Part shown: one piece after another, positions 14,845-22,691 of the stretch | How positions within the stretch are numbered: position 1 is the stretch's first letter | Layout: each line of letters begins with the position of its first letter | Assembly (NCBI GenBank): GCA_020056965.1 | Contig: JAGVGT010000031.1 | Location: 54,170 to 118,169 of the forward strand | Source: Deltaproteobacteria bacterium | GTDB lineage: Bacteria > Desulfobacterota > Desulfobulbia > Desulfobulbales > JAGXFP01 | Direction: 5' to 3' | DNA length: 64,000 nucleotides | Position numbers and translations under genes: made by a program | Notes under the pieces: model-generated | What the model was told of the DNA's origin: nothing | The model's database searches: none | The model's input: only the letters and a program-made list of their open reading frames with translations

Positions 14845-16140
14845 ATGAGCAGCGCAAATTTCGAAATCAAGGCCTATCCGGAGATGTGGGAAGAACTGGG
14901 CATGGATGTGCCCCGTTTTGAAAAGGCCAGGTTGATGCTGGGCGAGGCTTACAGCAAGACCTACCTCTCCCAGACTAACCGTCCGGCCAAGATGGCTTAT
15001 TTTGACGAGATGATCAGCGAGATCCACGGCGGCCGAGTCAAGGAGCTGCTGGCCGCCAAGGCGGCTGGACACCCGGTAGTCGGCACCTTCTGCGTCTATA
15101 TCCCCGAGGAGATCGTCATTGCCGCCGGCGGCGTCTGCGTCGGACTCTGCGGCGGTTCCCAGGGCTCGGTGCCCGATGCCGAGAAGATCCTGCCCCGCAA
15201 CATCTGCCCGATGGTCAAGAGTGCCTTCGGGTTCAAGGCCGGGCGGATCTGCCCCTATTTCCAGGCGGTGGATTTCGTCTACGGCGAGACCACCTGCGAC
15301 GCCAAGAAGAAGACCTGGGAAATTCTCGACCGGCTGGTCCCCACCTATGTCATGGAGATCCCCCAGATGAAACGGGAGCGCGACCGGGTGCTCTGGCTGG
15401 CGGAGGTTAAGGACTTCCAGGCCAAGGTCGAAGAGGTGGCCGGCAAGTCGATTTTTGAAGCCGATCTGGCCCAGGCCATCCGGGTGATGAACGAAAAACG
15501 CCGCGCCCTCCAGCGCCTCACCGGACTGCGCGGTGCCAATCCGGCCCCGATCAGCGGCAAGGATGCCCTGCTGATCGAACAGATCGCCTTCTATGACGAG
15601 CCGGTCCGTTTCGCCGCTCAGGTCAACGAGCTTTGCGATGAATTGGCGGAGCGGGTCGCGAAAGGGGAGGGCGTCAGCGAAATCACCGCCCCCCGGGTGC
15701 TGATCTCCGGCACCCCCATGGCCCTGCCCAACTGGAAGGTCCACAATCTGGTCGAAACGGCCGGGGCAGTGGTGGTGGGCGAGGAGAGTTGCATCGGCAC
15801 CCGTTATTTCAAGGACCTGATCGACGAGAATTTGCCAGGCATGGAGGCGCAACTGGGGGCGCTGACCGACCGCTACATGAAGATCGATTGCTCCTGCTTC
15901 ACCCCCAATGACGAGCGCATCGACCAGATCGCCAAGGAATACCGGGCCGCCAAGGCCCAGGGGATCATTCACTACTCCTTGCAGTTCTGCCATACCTACA
16001 ACATTGAGGAGATCAAGGTCCGGGAGCTGTGCGAGCGGGAGAACATCCCTTACCTATCGATCGAGTCGGACTATTCACCCGAGGATGTGGGCCAGTTGCA
16101 GACCAGGATCGAGGCCTTTTTGGAGCAGATCCGGGGTTAG
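14845..16140 (+). CDS. double-cubane cluster protein (HgdB/BcrC family, DCCP type)
   Basis: A 431-residue member of the 2-hydroxyacyl-CoA dehydratase/benzoyl-CoA reductase D-component family. Cysteines at about 83, 98, 102, 121, 136, 151, 316, 349, 351 and 382 include 'CPMVKSAFGFKAG', 'RICPYF', 'GEESCIGTRYF' and 'QFCHTYNIEE'. Being a single subunit encoded beside an activator, it fits the double-cubane cluster protein (YjiM-like), shown in Carboxydothermus to carry an 8Fe-9S cluster and reduce small molecules such as acetylene. Heterodimeric dehydratases would need a second subunit, which is absent. AAGGAGA lies 7 bases before the ATG. The substrate is unknown. Confidence 0.88.
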   Translation: MSSANFEIKAYPEMWEELGMDVPRFEKARLMLGEAYSKTYLSQTNRPAKMAYFDEMISEIHGGRVKELLAAKAAGHPVVGTFCVYIPEEIVIAAGGVCVGLCGGSQGSVPDAEKILPRNICPMVKSAFGFKAGRICPYFQAVDFVYGETTCDAKKKTWEILDRLVPTYVMEIPQMKRERDRVLWLAEVKDFQAKVEEVAGKSIFEADLAQAIRVMNEKRRALQRLTGLRGANPAPISGKDALLIEQIAFYDEPVRFAAQVNELCDELAERVAKGEGVSEITAPRVLISGTPMALPNWKVHNLVETAGAVVVGEESCIGTRYFKDLIDENLPGMEAQLGALTDRYMKIDCSCFTPNDERIDQIAKEYRAAKAQGIIHYSLQFCHTYNIEEIKVRELCERENIPYLSIESDYSPEDVGQLQTRIEAFLEQIRG

Positions 16141-16176
16141 TTTTTGTTTGCCGCGTCACCCGGATCGGCAACGCCC

Positions 16177-16335
16177 CGTCATTGCGAGGAGGGGCGTAGC
16201 CCCGACGCGGCAATCTCATGCCGACTGCTCTGAGTCAGCCAAGGAGAGAAAGCAAGCCCCCCGCCTGGTTGCCTTTGCGAGGAGATCGAAGTCTGCGCTT
16301 ATCTGCTTCGGTCATTCCATTCCCTCGCAATGACG
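16177..16335. repeat. MITE-like element with CGTCATTGCGAGG ends
   Basis: A 159-bp element with perfect terminal inverted repeats 'CGTCATTGCGAGG' / 'CCTCGCAATGACG'. The left part reads 'AGGGGCGTAGCCCCGACGCG' and the right part 'TCGGTCATTCCATTCCCTCG'. An inverted full copy is at 26.15 kb and a partial one at 8.86 kb. It lies between the double-cubane gene and its activator. Confidence 0.75.
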
Positions 16336-16383
16336 AGATGGGGCGGATTGTGTGCGGTCCAAATTAACAAAGGGAAAAAACAC

Positions 16384-17130
16384 ATGTTGATTGGTATCGA
16401 CCTGGGTTCCCGCACCGTCAAGCTGGCGGCGGTACGGGACGGCATCCTGACCGACTTCCAGCTCAGCGAGAGCGGTTTCGACCCGCACCACCAGGCCCTG
16501 GCCATGCTGGCCCGCTACCAGCCCCGGCGGATCATCGCCACCGGTTACGGGCGGCACCTGGCCCACAAGCATTTCGCCGACCAGGTGATCACCGAGATCA
16601 AGGCCCACGCCCTAGGGGCGCGCCACTCCTTCCCGGAATGCCGGACCATCCTCGACGTCGGCGGCCAGGACTCCAAGGTGATCAGCTTGGATGCGGCCGG
16701 GCGGGTGGTGAACTTCCAGATGAACGACAAGTGCGCCGCCGGCACCGGCCGCTTCCTGGAGATCATGGCCGGTTCCCTGGGGTATGGACTGGCCGAGTTC
16801 GGCGAGGCGCCCTTCAACTCCTACCGGGAGGTGGAGATCAATTCCATGTGTACGGTCTTTGCCGAATCGGAGGTCATCTCCCTCAAGAACCACGGGAGCG
16901 CCCCGGCCGACATCGCCCGGGCCATCCATCTGTCGGTGGTCAACCGGCTGGTCAACATGCTGAACAGGCTGGGGATGGGCGACTCGCTGGTCTTTACCGG
17001 CGGGGTGGCGAGGAACCGCTTCATGGTCGCAGCCCTGGCCGAAAAGCTGGGGATGGAGGTGCTGGTGCCGGAACACCCCGACCTGACCGGGGCACTGGGC
17101 GCCGCCCTGCACGCCGGGACCCTCGACTGA
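16384..17130 (+). CDS. ATP-dependent activator of the double-cubane protein (HgdC/YjiL family)
   Basis: A 248-residue ASKHA-fold ATPase: 'MLIGIDLGSRTVKLAAV' phosphate-1 loop, 'ILDVGGQDSKVI' (about 89-100), and the two cysteines that bridge a 4Fe-4S cluster across the homodimer, 'NDKCAAGTGRF' (Cys117) and 'NSMCTVFAESE' (Cys156). The C-terminal 'FTGGVARNRFMV' adenosine motif is present. In this family ATP hydrolysis injects low-potential electrons into the partner. The ATG at 16384 is preferred over the tracked start 54 bp upstream, which lies in the mobile repeat. Its stop overlaps the next start by one base. Confidence 0.9.
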   Translation: MLIGIDLGSRTVKLAAVRDGILTDFQLSESGFDPHHQALAMLARYQPRRIIATGYGRHLAHKHFADQVITEIKAHALGARHSFPECRTILDVGGQDSKVISLDAAGRVVNFQMNDKCAAGTGRFLEIMAGSLGYGLAEFGEAPFNSYREVEINSMCTVFAESEVISLKNHGSAPADIARAIHLSVVNRLVNMLNRLGMGDSLVFTGGVARNRFMVAALAEKLGMEVLVPEHPDLTGALGAALHAGTLD

Positions 17131-17399
17131 TGCCGACCTGGAAACTGGTTGACGGCGAAGGGGTAACCCGCTATCAGCACCTTTGTTCAGCCTGCAGCGA
17201 AGGCAAGGCGGCAACGCTGGCCGGCGGGGGCTGGCGGCTGGTCCGACCCGGCGAGCCGGTCTCATGCCGGGACTGTGTGCTGAAATGCCTCCTTACCGCC
17301 GAAAGGTTGTGGGGCGCCGAGGACGCAGTTCGTTATGCGGTCTGCCACCATTGCCCCGAGCTGGACGCATGCGAGTTAAAGGGCCGCTATTTCTGCTGA
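17130..17399 (+). CDS. small Cys-rich protein, possible metal or Fe-S adaptor
   Basis: An 89-residue protein with paired cysteines: 'HLCSACSEGK', 'SCRDCVLKC', 'AVCHHCPELDAC' and a terminal 'YFC'. The spacing CxxC, CxxCxxxC, CxxCxxxxxC suggests zinc or iron-sulfur binding. Its ATG overlaps the activator stop by one base, a sign of translational coupling, so it is probably made with the activator. The tracked ORF beginning at 16638 is the same frame extended back through the activator gene. I do not recognise the family. A ferredoxin-like role donating electrons to the activator is possible but unproven. Confidence 0.65.
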   Translation: MPTWKLVDGEGVTRYQHLCSACSEGKAATLAGGGWRLVRPGEPVSCRDCVLKCLLTAERLWGAEDAVRYAVCHHCPELDACELKGRYFC

Positions 17400-17549
17400 T
17401 TCCGCCAAATGTCGGCCTTTAAAAAAGTAGACATTGCCCCGATCGCTTTTGTCTGGCCTACTATGGAGGCAGATCAAACAGCAAAAGGCGGCTGAGCGCT
17501 GCGCCGCGCTGGCGGCAATCCGCTGCCGCCATAACCGGGAGAGAGATGG

Positions 17550-18029
17550 ATGCGCGGCCTGATTGCAGGATTACTTCTTCTATTATTACTACCGGCGGTT
17601 CCGCTCTCCGCCGGGCCGACCGGGGATTTTTCCTTTCGCGACCTGGCTGGCAAGACCTACACCACTGCCGGCCTGAAAGGCACACCCCTGGTGGTTAATA
17701 TCGGTTCCCACTGGTGACACCAGTGCGGCGATGAGGCGCCCGCTTTGCAGAAGGCCTACCTCGCTTACAAGGACCAGGGCGTGCTGTTCCTGGGAGCCTT
17801 TGTCCTAAGCGAGGAGAAAGATATCGGTGGCTTTGCGAGGCAGCATCATCTAACCTTTCCGGTGGGAAGGGATACCGGTATCGGTGTGGCCTTGGGCGCG
17901 GTAAAGGGCATTCCGGAGACCATCTTCATTGGCCGGGATGGCCGGATTGTCAAACGCCATCATGGTTTAATCGACTATAAAACCCTGGTGGCCGGGATTA
18001 AGGAGTTGCTGCCAGGGGACCAACCCTGA
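17550..18029 (+). CDS. predicted selenoprotein: exported TlpA/AhpC-like thioredoxin with WUxxC active site
   Basis: With the TGA at 17715-17717 read as selenocysteine, this is a 159-residue protein: signal peptide 'MRGLIAGLLLLLLLPAVPLS', strand 'LVVNIGSHW' and redox site W55-U56-H57-Q58-C59, the thioredoxin WCxxC with Sec for the first Cys. Downstream 'GVLFLGAFVLSEEKDIGGF' and cis-Pro 'KGIPETIFIGRDGRIV' complete a TlpA/redoxin fold. The tracked ORF at 17745 starts after the catalytic motif and lacks a first strand. The ATG at 17550 follows GGGAGAGAG. It is likely a periplasmic reductase or peroxidase linked to the rhodanese and double-cubane genes upstream. Confidence 0.88.
17725..17743 (+). 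promoter_or_regulatory. candidate SECIS hairpin for the TlpA-like selenoprotein
   Basis: 'GCGGCG' and 'CGCC(C)GC' pair around the loop ATGAGG, 7 bases after the TGA. Spacing is shorter and the loop less canonical than for the other two. The TGA also sits within a small palindrome, CTGGTG-A-CACCAG. The Sec call rests mainly on the WUxxC motif. Confidence 0.45.
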
Positions 18030-18093
18030 CCTGAACAGGAAAAGCCGAACAACCTCCGGCGGGGCTGTTCCCGGCAATGAGAAGGTGATCTTG

Positions 18094-18897
18094 ATGGACT
18101 TGATTTCCCAGGCGACCACTCTCCGTTTAATCTGTTTTGCCGGAATCCTCCTGGTCATGGCGCTCTGGGAGGTGGCAGCGCCCCGCCGCCCGCTGACCCG
18201 GAGCAAGGCGACCCGCTGGGCCAACAACCTGGGGTTGACCCTGTTCAATACGGTCTTGGCGCGGCTGCTCCTACCGACGGCGGCGGTGGGGGTCGCCCTG
18301 GTCGCCACGGAGCAGGGCTGGGGGCTGTTAAACCGGCTGACTTTGCCCGACTGGGCAGTCGGACTGCTGGCGATTGGCGGGCTGGATCTGGTGGTCTACA
18401 GCCAGCATCGGCTGTTCCACCGGGTTCCCCTGTTCTGGCGCTTCCATCGCATGCACCACACTGATCTCGATCTCGATGTCACCAGCGGCGCCCGCTTTCA
18501 TCCTCTGGAAATTCTCCTCTCCCTGCTGATCAAAATGGCGGCTGTGGCGCTGCTCGGCGCCCCGGCCTGGTCGGTGGTGCTCTTCGAGATTATCCTTAAT
18601 GGGACGGCGATGTTCAACCACGCCAACGTCAGACTGAACTCCCGGGTTGATCGGCTGCTGCGACTACTGGTGGTCACCCCGGACATGCACCGGGTCCACC
18701 ACTCGGTGATCCACCGGGAAACCGACAGCAACTTCGGCTTCAATTTTCCCTGGTGGGACCGGCTGTTCGGTACCTATCGCGCCCAACCGGAGGCGGGCCA
18801 CCTGGCCATGACCATCGGCCTGCCCAACTATCGGGACCGGAAATGGCTGCAACTGCCCTGGATGCTGCTGGTGCCCTTTGTCCGGGCCGATCATTAA
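18094..18897 (+). CDS. fatty acid hydroxylase / sterol desaturase family membrane protein
   Basis: A 267-residue membrane protein with the diiron histidine motifs of the fatty acid hydroxylase superfamily: 'SQHRLFHRVPLFWRFHRMHH' (about residues 108-127), 'SGARFHPLE' and 'DMHRVHHSVIHRETDSNFG' (about 195). Family members hydroxylate or desaturate lipids using O2 at a non-haem diiron centre. O2 use in a probable anaerobe is notable; microaerobic or repair functions are possible. The ATG at 18094 has GAAGG 8 bases upstream. It starts 64 bp after the selenoprotein and may share its transcript. Confidence 0.85.
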   Translation: MDLISQATTLRLICFAGILLVMALWEVAAPRRPLTRSKATRWANNLGLTLFNTVLARLLLPTAAVGVALVATEQGWGLLNRLTLPDWAVGLLAIGGLDLVVYSQHRLFHRVPLFWRFHRMHHTDLDLDVTSGARFHPLEILLSLLIKMAAVALLGAPAWSVVLFEIILNGTAMFNHANVRLNSRVDRLLRLLVVTPDMHRVHHSVIHRETDSNFGFNFPWWDRLFGTYRAQPEAGHLAMTIGLPNYRDRKWLQLPWMLLVPFVRADH

Positions 18898-19018
18898 TCT
18901 GATTTCCTGTTCCAGTATTTTCACTAGAAGTGGATTCTCGCTTTGGCGGGAATGGCAAACAAAACGACAGTCGCGACATTTTTCAACGGGCCGTAACCAA
19001 AGAATGAAAGGAGAAAAA

Positions 19019-19426
19019 GTGAGAATCGTACGAAGGCTCAGTGGCGCGTTTACCGGCGGTGCCGTGGGTGGGTTGGCGGACAGCATTAATATCTGGGCCC
19101 TTTCCCACCTGGGCCTTACCGGCCTGCTGGGAGTCACCATGAAACCCGAATTCACTGCCCCCTGGCTGTACCAGCGCATGGTTTGGAGTGGAATATGGAT
19201 GTTATTATTGCTGCTTCCCTTCTGGCAAAAGCGAATTGTCTTGCGGGGCTGCGTTTTCAGCTTGCTGCCCTCCGCCATGATGCTCTTGATGGTCTTTCCG
19301 GAAATGGGGAAGGGGATGTTCGGGCTGGGTTTTGGCGCCATGACTCCCGTGGTCGTGATCGGTCTGAATTTTGTCTACGGGATTATTGCGGCATTTTGGT
19401 ACCGGTTTACCGTTGAGTCCAATTAG
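19019..19426 (+). CDS. small four-helix membrane protein, unknown
   Basis: A 135-residue, very hydrophobic protein with about four membrane segments, beginning 'MRIVRRLSGAFTGGAVGGLA' and ending 'YGIIAAFWYRFTVESN'. A glycine-rich first helix and a charged N-terminus are the only other features. The GTG at 19019 is chosen because AAAGGAG lies 5 bases upstream; the tracked longer start reads through a noncoding stretch. It is 21 bp before the flavoprotein gene and probably in one operon with it. No family recognised. Confidence 0.65.
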   Translation: MRIVRRLSGAFTGGAVGGLADSINIWALSHLGLTGLLGVTMKPEFTAPWLYQRMVWSGIWMLLLLLPFWQKRIVLRGCVFSLLPSAMMLLMVFPEMGKGMFGLGFGAMTPVVVIGLNFVYGIIAAFWYRFTVESN

Positions 19427-19447
19427 CACCGCGAAGGATAAAGGGGC

Positions 19448-20911
19448 ATGCCTGACTTTGATTATGACATCGGCATTATCGGTGGCGGGGCGGCCGGCCT
19501 CACCGTGGCTTCCGGCGCGGCCCAGCTGGGCGCCAAGACCCTGTTGATCGAAAAAGAACCGGCGCTGGGCGGCGACTGCCTCCATTACGGTTGCGTGCCG
19601 AGCAAGACCCTGATCAAGACGGCCCATGTCTATCATCTGATGAAAAACGGCCCGCAGTTCGGGCTCCCGGCGTGCTCACCGCCGCCGGTTGATTTCAGAG
19701 AGGTCGCCAGCCGGATCAGGTCGGTAATCGGGGTGATTCAGCAGCATGATTCGGTGGAACGCTTCTGCCGGCTCGGGGCGAAGGTGGAGTTCGGAAATCC
19801 TGAATTCATTGACGAGCATGCCATCTCCTTAGGCGGTAAAGTCATTTCCGCCCGCAGCTGGGTCATCGCCACCGGCTCCTCGGCGGCAATTCCGCCGGTC
19901 GAAGGACTCGACAAAACCCCCTATCTGACCAACCGGGAGATCTTTTATCTTGATCATCTCCCCGCCTCGCTGATCGTGCTCGGCGCCGGTCCCATCGCCA
20001 TCGAAATGGCCCAGGCCTTCTCTCGCCTGGGCAGCAAGGTAACAGTGATCCAGCGCAGCGGCCAGATCTTGAGCAAGGAAGACCGGGATCTGGCTGAGAT
20101 CGTCCAACGGGAGCTTGAGAAAGAAGGGGTCGTCTTTGCAATGAATGTTGCCGTAGTCCGGGTCGGCGATCTGGGCCGCAAGCGGGAAGTGGTGATCAAA
20201 AATTCGGCCGGTGAGGTCCGGACCCTCAAGGCGGAAGCGATTTTGCTGGCCCTGGGCCGTTCGCCCAACGTGACCGGGCTGGGGCTTGAAAAAATCGACA
20301 TTCCGTTCGATGCCAATGGCATCAAGGTGGACAGCCGTCTCCGCACCAATCACCGGCATATCTATGCGGCTGGCGATGTCATCGGCGGCTACCAGTTCAC
20401 CCATGTGGCCGGGTACGAAGGCGGGGTGGTCCTGAGCAACGCCGTTTTCCATCTGCCCAGGAAGGCCAACTACACCCATGTGCCCTGGTGCACCTATACT
20501 CACCCGGAACTGGCCAGCATTGGCCTGAATGAAACCCGCGCCCGCAAGGCCGGCATTGAGTATGCGGTCTTCAGTGAAGAGTTCCAGGGCAACGACCGGG
20601 CGCTGGCCGAAGGCGAGAGCGTCGGCCGGATCAAGCTGCTGCTGGACAAAAAAGAAAACCCCCTCGGCATCCAGATCCTCGGGCCGCACGCCGGAGATCT
20701 CTTAAGCGAGTGGGTAGCGATCATGAACGTCGGGATGGGGTTATCGAAAATCGCCTCGGCCATTCATCCCTACCCAACCCTGGGCGAGATCAACAAAAGG
20801 GTGGTCGGCGCGGTTTTCTCACCGAAGATTTTCTCCACTACGATCAGGAAAGGCCTGAAATTCTTTTTCAACCTCAAAGGCCGGGCCTGTAGCTGCGGTG
20901 AGGATGTATGA
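19448..20911 (+). CDS. pyridine nucleotide-disulfide oxidoreductase (MerA/Lpd-like)
   Basis: A 487-residue group I flavoprotein: FAD motif 'IGIIGGGAAGLTVASGAAQL', redox disulfide 'CLHYGCVPSKT' (Cys44/Cys49), NAD(P) motif 'LIVLGAGPIAIEMAQAFSRL' (about 178), 'YAAGDVIGGYQFTHVA' second FAD element, and a dimerisation domain with 'HPYPTLGEI'. It lacks the N-terminal HMA domain and the C-terminal vicinal Cys pair of true mercuric reductase, ending instead 'GRACSCGEDV' (CxC). It is close to MerA-like oxidoreductases that reduce small disulfides or unknown thiols. The start has GAAGGATAAAGGGG upstream. Confidence 0.85.
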   Translation: MPDFDYDIGIIGGGAAGLTVASGAAQLGAKTLLIEKEPALGGDCLHYGCVPSKTLIKTAHVYHLMKNGPQFGLPACSPPPVDFREVASRIRSVIGVIQQHDSVERFCRLGAKVEFGNPEFIDEHAISLGGKVISARSWVIATGSSAAIPPVEGLDKTPYLTNREIFYLDHLPASLIVLGAGPIAIEMAQAFSRLGSKVTVIQRSGQILSKEDRDLAEIVQRELEKEGVVFAMNVAVVRVGDLGRKREVVIKNSAGEVRTLKAEAILLALGRSPNVTGLGLEKIDIPFDANGIKVDSRLRTNHRHIYAAGDVIGGYQFTHVAGYEGGVVLSNAVFHLPRKANYTHVPWCTYTHPELASIGLNETRARKAGIEYAVFSEEFQGNDRALAEGESVGRIKLLLDKKENPLGIQILGPHAGDLLSEWVAIMNVGMGLSKIASAIHPYPTLGEINKRVVGAVFSPKIFSTTIRKGLKFFFNLKGRACSCGEDV

Positions 20912-20972
20912 CACTGGTGATTCCGTTCGCCGCCTGGGAGGATCGTTAAACCTTTACCACGCTGCTGTTAAG

Positions 20973-20996
20973 CAGGAGGGTTTGCACATCCTCCTG
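20973..20996. terminator. inverted repeat between the flavoprotein and CorC-type genes
   Basis: CAGGAGG and CCTCCTG pair around a 10-base loop in the 135-base gap. No U-tract follows, so terminator function is doubtful. It could alternatively be a leader hairpin of the next gene. Confidence 0.3.
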
Positions 20997-21046
20997 TCAA
21001 GACCAGCCAATCGCCTGGTCGGAACTCTCTGGTTAAGGAGGAATAC

Positions 21047-22342
21047 TTGGATATTGCCATACTGATTGCGCTGATTCTGCTCAACGGCATGTTCGCCATG
21101 TCGGAAATCGCATTAATGACGGCCCGCAAAAGTCGACTTCAGCGACTGGCCGAGGACGGGGACACCACTGCCGCCATCGCCATGCGCCTCAGCGAAAATC
21201 CTACCCATTTCCTCTCTACGGTACAGATCGGCATCACCGCCATCGGTATTCTCAATGGTATCGTGGGTGAAGCGGCACTGGCCGGTCCCCTGGCCGAAAT
21301 CCTTCAAGGGCAGGGGCTGGAGGAAAAGACCAGCGCGATCGGCGCAACTATCATCGTGGTGGTGGGAATCACCTACTTCTCCATAGTCCTCGGTGAGCTG
21401 GTTCCCAAGCGAATCGCCCAATTCAATGCCGAGGGCATTGCCCGGCTCATGGCCCGCCCGATCTCGGCCCTGGCCACGCTGTCGCGCCCGTTTGTCTACC
21501 TGCTTTCCATCTCGACCGATGGCCTTTTGCGGTTGCTGGGCAAAAAGGAGTTAAGCAGCGCCAATCTGACGGAAGAAGATATTCACGCCATGCTGATTGA
21601 AGGCTCGCAGGCGGGGCTGATCGAAAAGCAGGAACATGAGATGATGCGCAACGTCTTCCGGCTGGATGACCGCCAGATCGCCTCTCTGATGACGCCGCGC
21701 AGCGCCATCGTCTATCTGGATGTCGAGCAGCCGGTTGAAAGCAGCCTGGAAAACCTGATCGACTCCGATCACTCCCGTTTTCCGGTATGCCGGGGCGATA
21801 TCCAGAATGTTCTGGGGATTATCACCGCCAAAAGATTGCTCAAACAGCGGATCAAGGGCGAATCCACCCATATTCCGGAATTTCTCCAACCAGCGGTCTA
21901 CGTACCCGAATCATTGACGGGAATGAAGCTGCTGGAACAGTTCCGTGAATCCGGGGTCCAAATGGTCTTGGTGGTCGATGAATATGGGGAAATATTGGGT
22001 CTGATTACCTTGCAGGATGTCCTGGAAGCGCTGGCAGGGGAATTCAAGCCGCGTGATCCGAAGGATGTGTGGGCTGTTCAGCGCGACGACGGTTCATGGT
22101 TGCTCGACGGTTTGATCCCTATTCCGGATCTCAAGGACCGGCTCGGTTTGAAAAGCGTGCCGGAGGAACACAAGGGCCGCTACAACACGCTCAGCGGCAT
22201 GATGATGTGGCTGCTGGGCCGCCTGCCGCGCACCGGCGACGTAACGGAGTGGGAGCAGTGGCGACTTGAAGTGGTCGATCTCGACGGCAACCGGATCGAC
22301 AAGGTGCTGGCCAGCCGGCTATCGAAATCTCCGAATGAGTAA
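21047..22342 (+). CDS. CNNM/CorC-HlyC family membrane protein (DUF21, CBS pair, CorC_HlyC domain)
   Basis: A 431-residue protein. Residues 1-190 form a DUF21 membrane domain ('LILLNGMFAMSEIALMTARK', 'FLSTVQIGITAIGILNGIVG'). The CBS pair, about 205-330, contains 'MTPRSAIVYLDVEQPVESSL' and 'MVLVVDEYGEILGLITLQD'. The C-terminus, 345-425, is the transporter-associated domain ('WLLDGLIPIPDLKDRLGL'). Such proteins are linked to Mg/Co efflux and membrane ion homeostasis, with CBS binding of adenine nucleotides. The start is TTG, supported by a strong AAGGAGG six bases upstream. Apparently monocistronic. Confidence 0.9.
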   Translation: MDIAILIALILLNGMFAMSEIALMTARKSRLQRLAEDGDTTAAIAMRLSENPTHFLSTVQIGITAIGILNGIVGEAALAGPLAEILQGQGLEEKTSAIGATIIVVVGITYFSIVLGELVPKRIAQFNAEGIARLMARPISALATLSRPFVYLLSISTDGLLRLLGKKELSSANLTEEDIHAMLIEGSQAGLIEKQEHEMMRNVFRLDDRQIASLMTPRSAIVYLDVEQPVESSLENLIDSDHSRFPVCRGDIQNVLGIITAKRLLKQRIKGESTHIPEFLQPAVYVPESLTGMKLLEQFRESGVQMVLVVDEYGEILGLITLQDVLEALAGEFKPRDPKDVWAVQRDDGSWLLDGLIPIPDLKDRLGLKSVPEEHKGRYNTLSGMMMWLLGRLPRTGDVTEWEQWRLEVVDLDGNRIDKVLASRLSKSPNE

Positions 22343-22393
22343 GAGCATCGGGAATCAGCTCCGGCAGCAGAAGGCGATAGCTGAGAAGGCGAG

Positions 22394-22621
22394 CTAATCC
22401 CGGCGACGACGGCCCGGCATGGCTTCCTTAACCTTCCTGCCCCGGCTGTCCCTGCGGGGCGGAGGCTTATTTTCGGCCAGATCCCGCAAGCGCCCCTCGA
22501 TCACTTCACTAAACTTGACCTTGCCTTCCAGCACGCAACCGGGGCGGCCGGGGATGCACTCACCGTGGAGTTTGTTGCAGATACTGAGGTTGCAGTCGAA
22601 ATTTTTGCAGTAGAACGTCAT
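22394..22621 (-). CDS. small Cys-rich protein, unknown
   Basis: A 75-residue basic protein with cysteines in 'TFYCKNFDCNLSICNKLHGE' plus 'CIPGRPGC', followed by a highly charged tail rich in R, K and E. The cysteine spacing could form a small zinc or iron site. It is convergent with the CorC-type gene and has a weak AGGAGCC-like site (read on the minus strand AGGCTCC) before the ATG. No known family is recognised. Coding status is probable, not certain. Confidence 0.5.
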   Translation of the reverse strand: MTFYCKNFDCNLSICNKLHGECIPGRPGCVLEGKVKFSEVIEGRLRDLAENKPPPRRDSRGRKVKEAMPGRRRRD

Positions 22622-22691
22622 GTCACAGGAGCCTAATTTCTAGTTGATTTGACGACACTTGCAGGAGTCAGCCCCTACAAGTGTTTAGGTA

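Noticed and set aside
19448-20911. True mercuric reductase (merA)
   Set aside because: Lacks the HMA domain and the C-terminal vicinal cysteine pair, and no other mer genes adjoin; called MerA/Lpd-like only.
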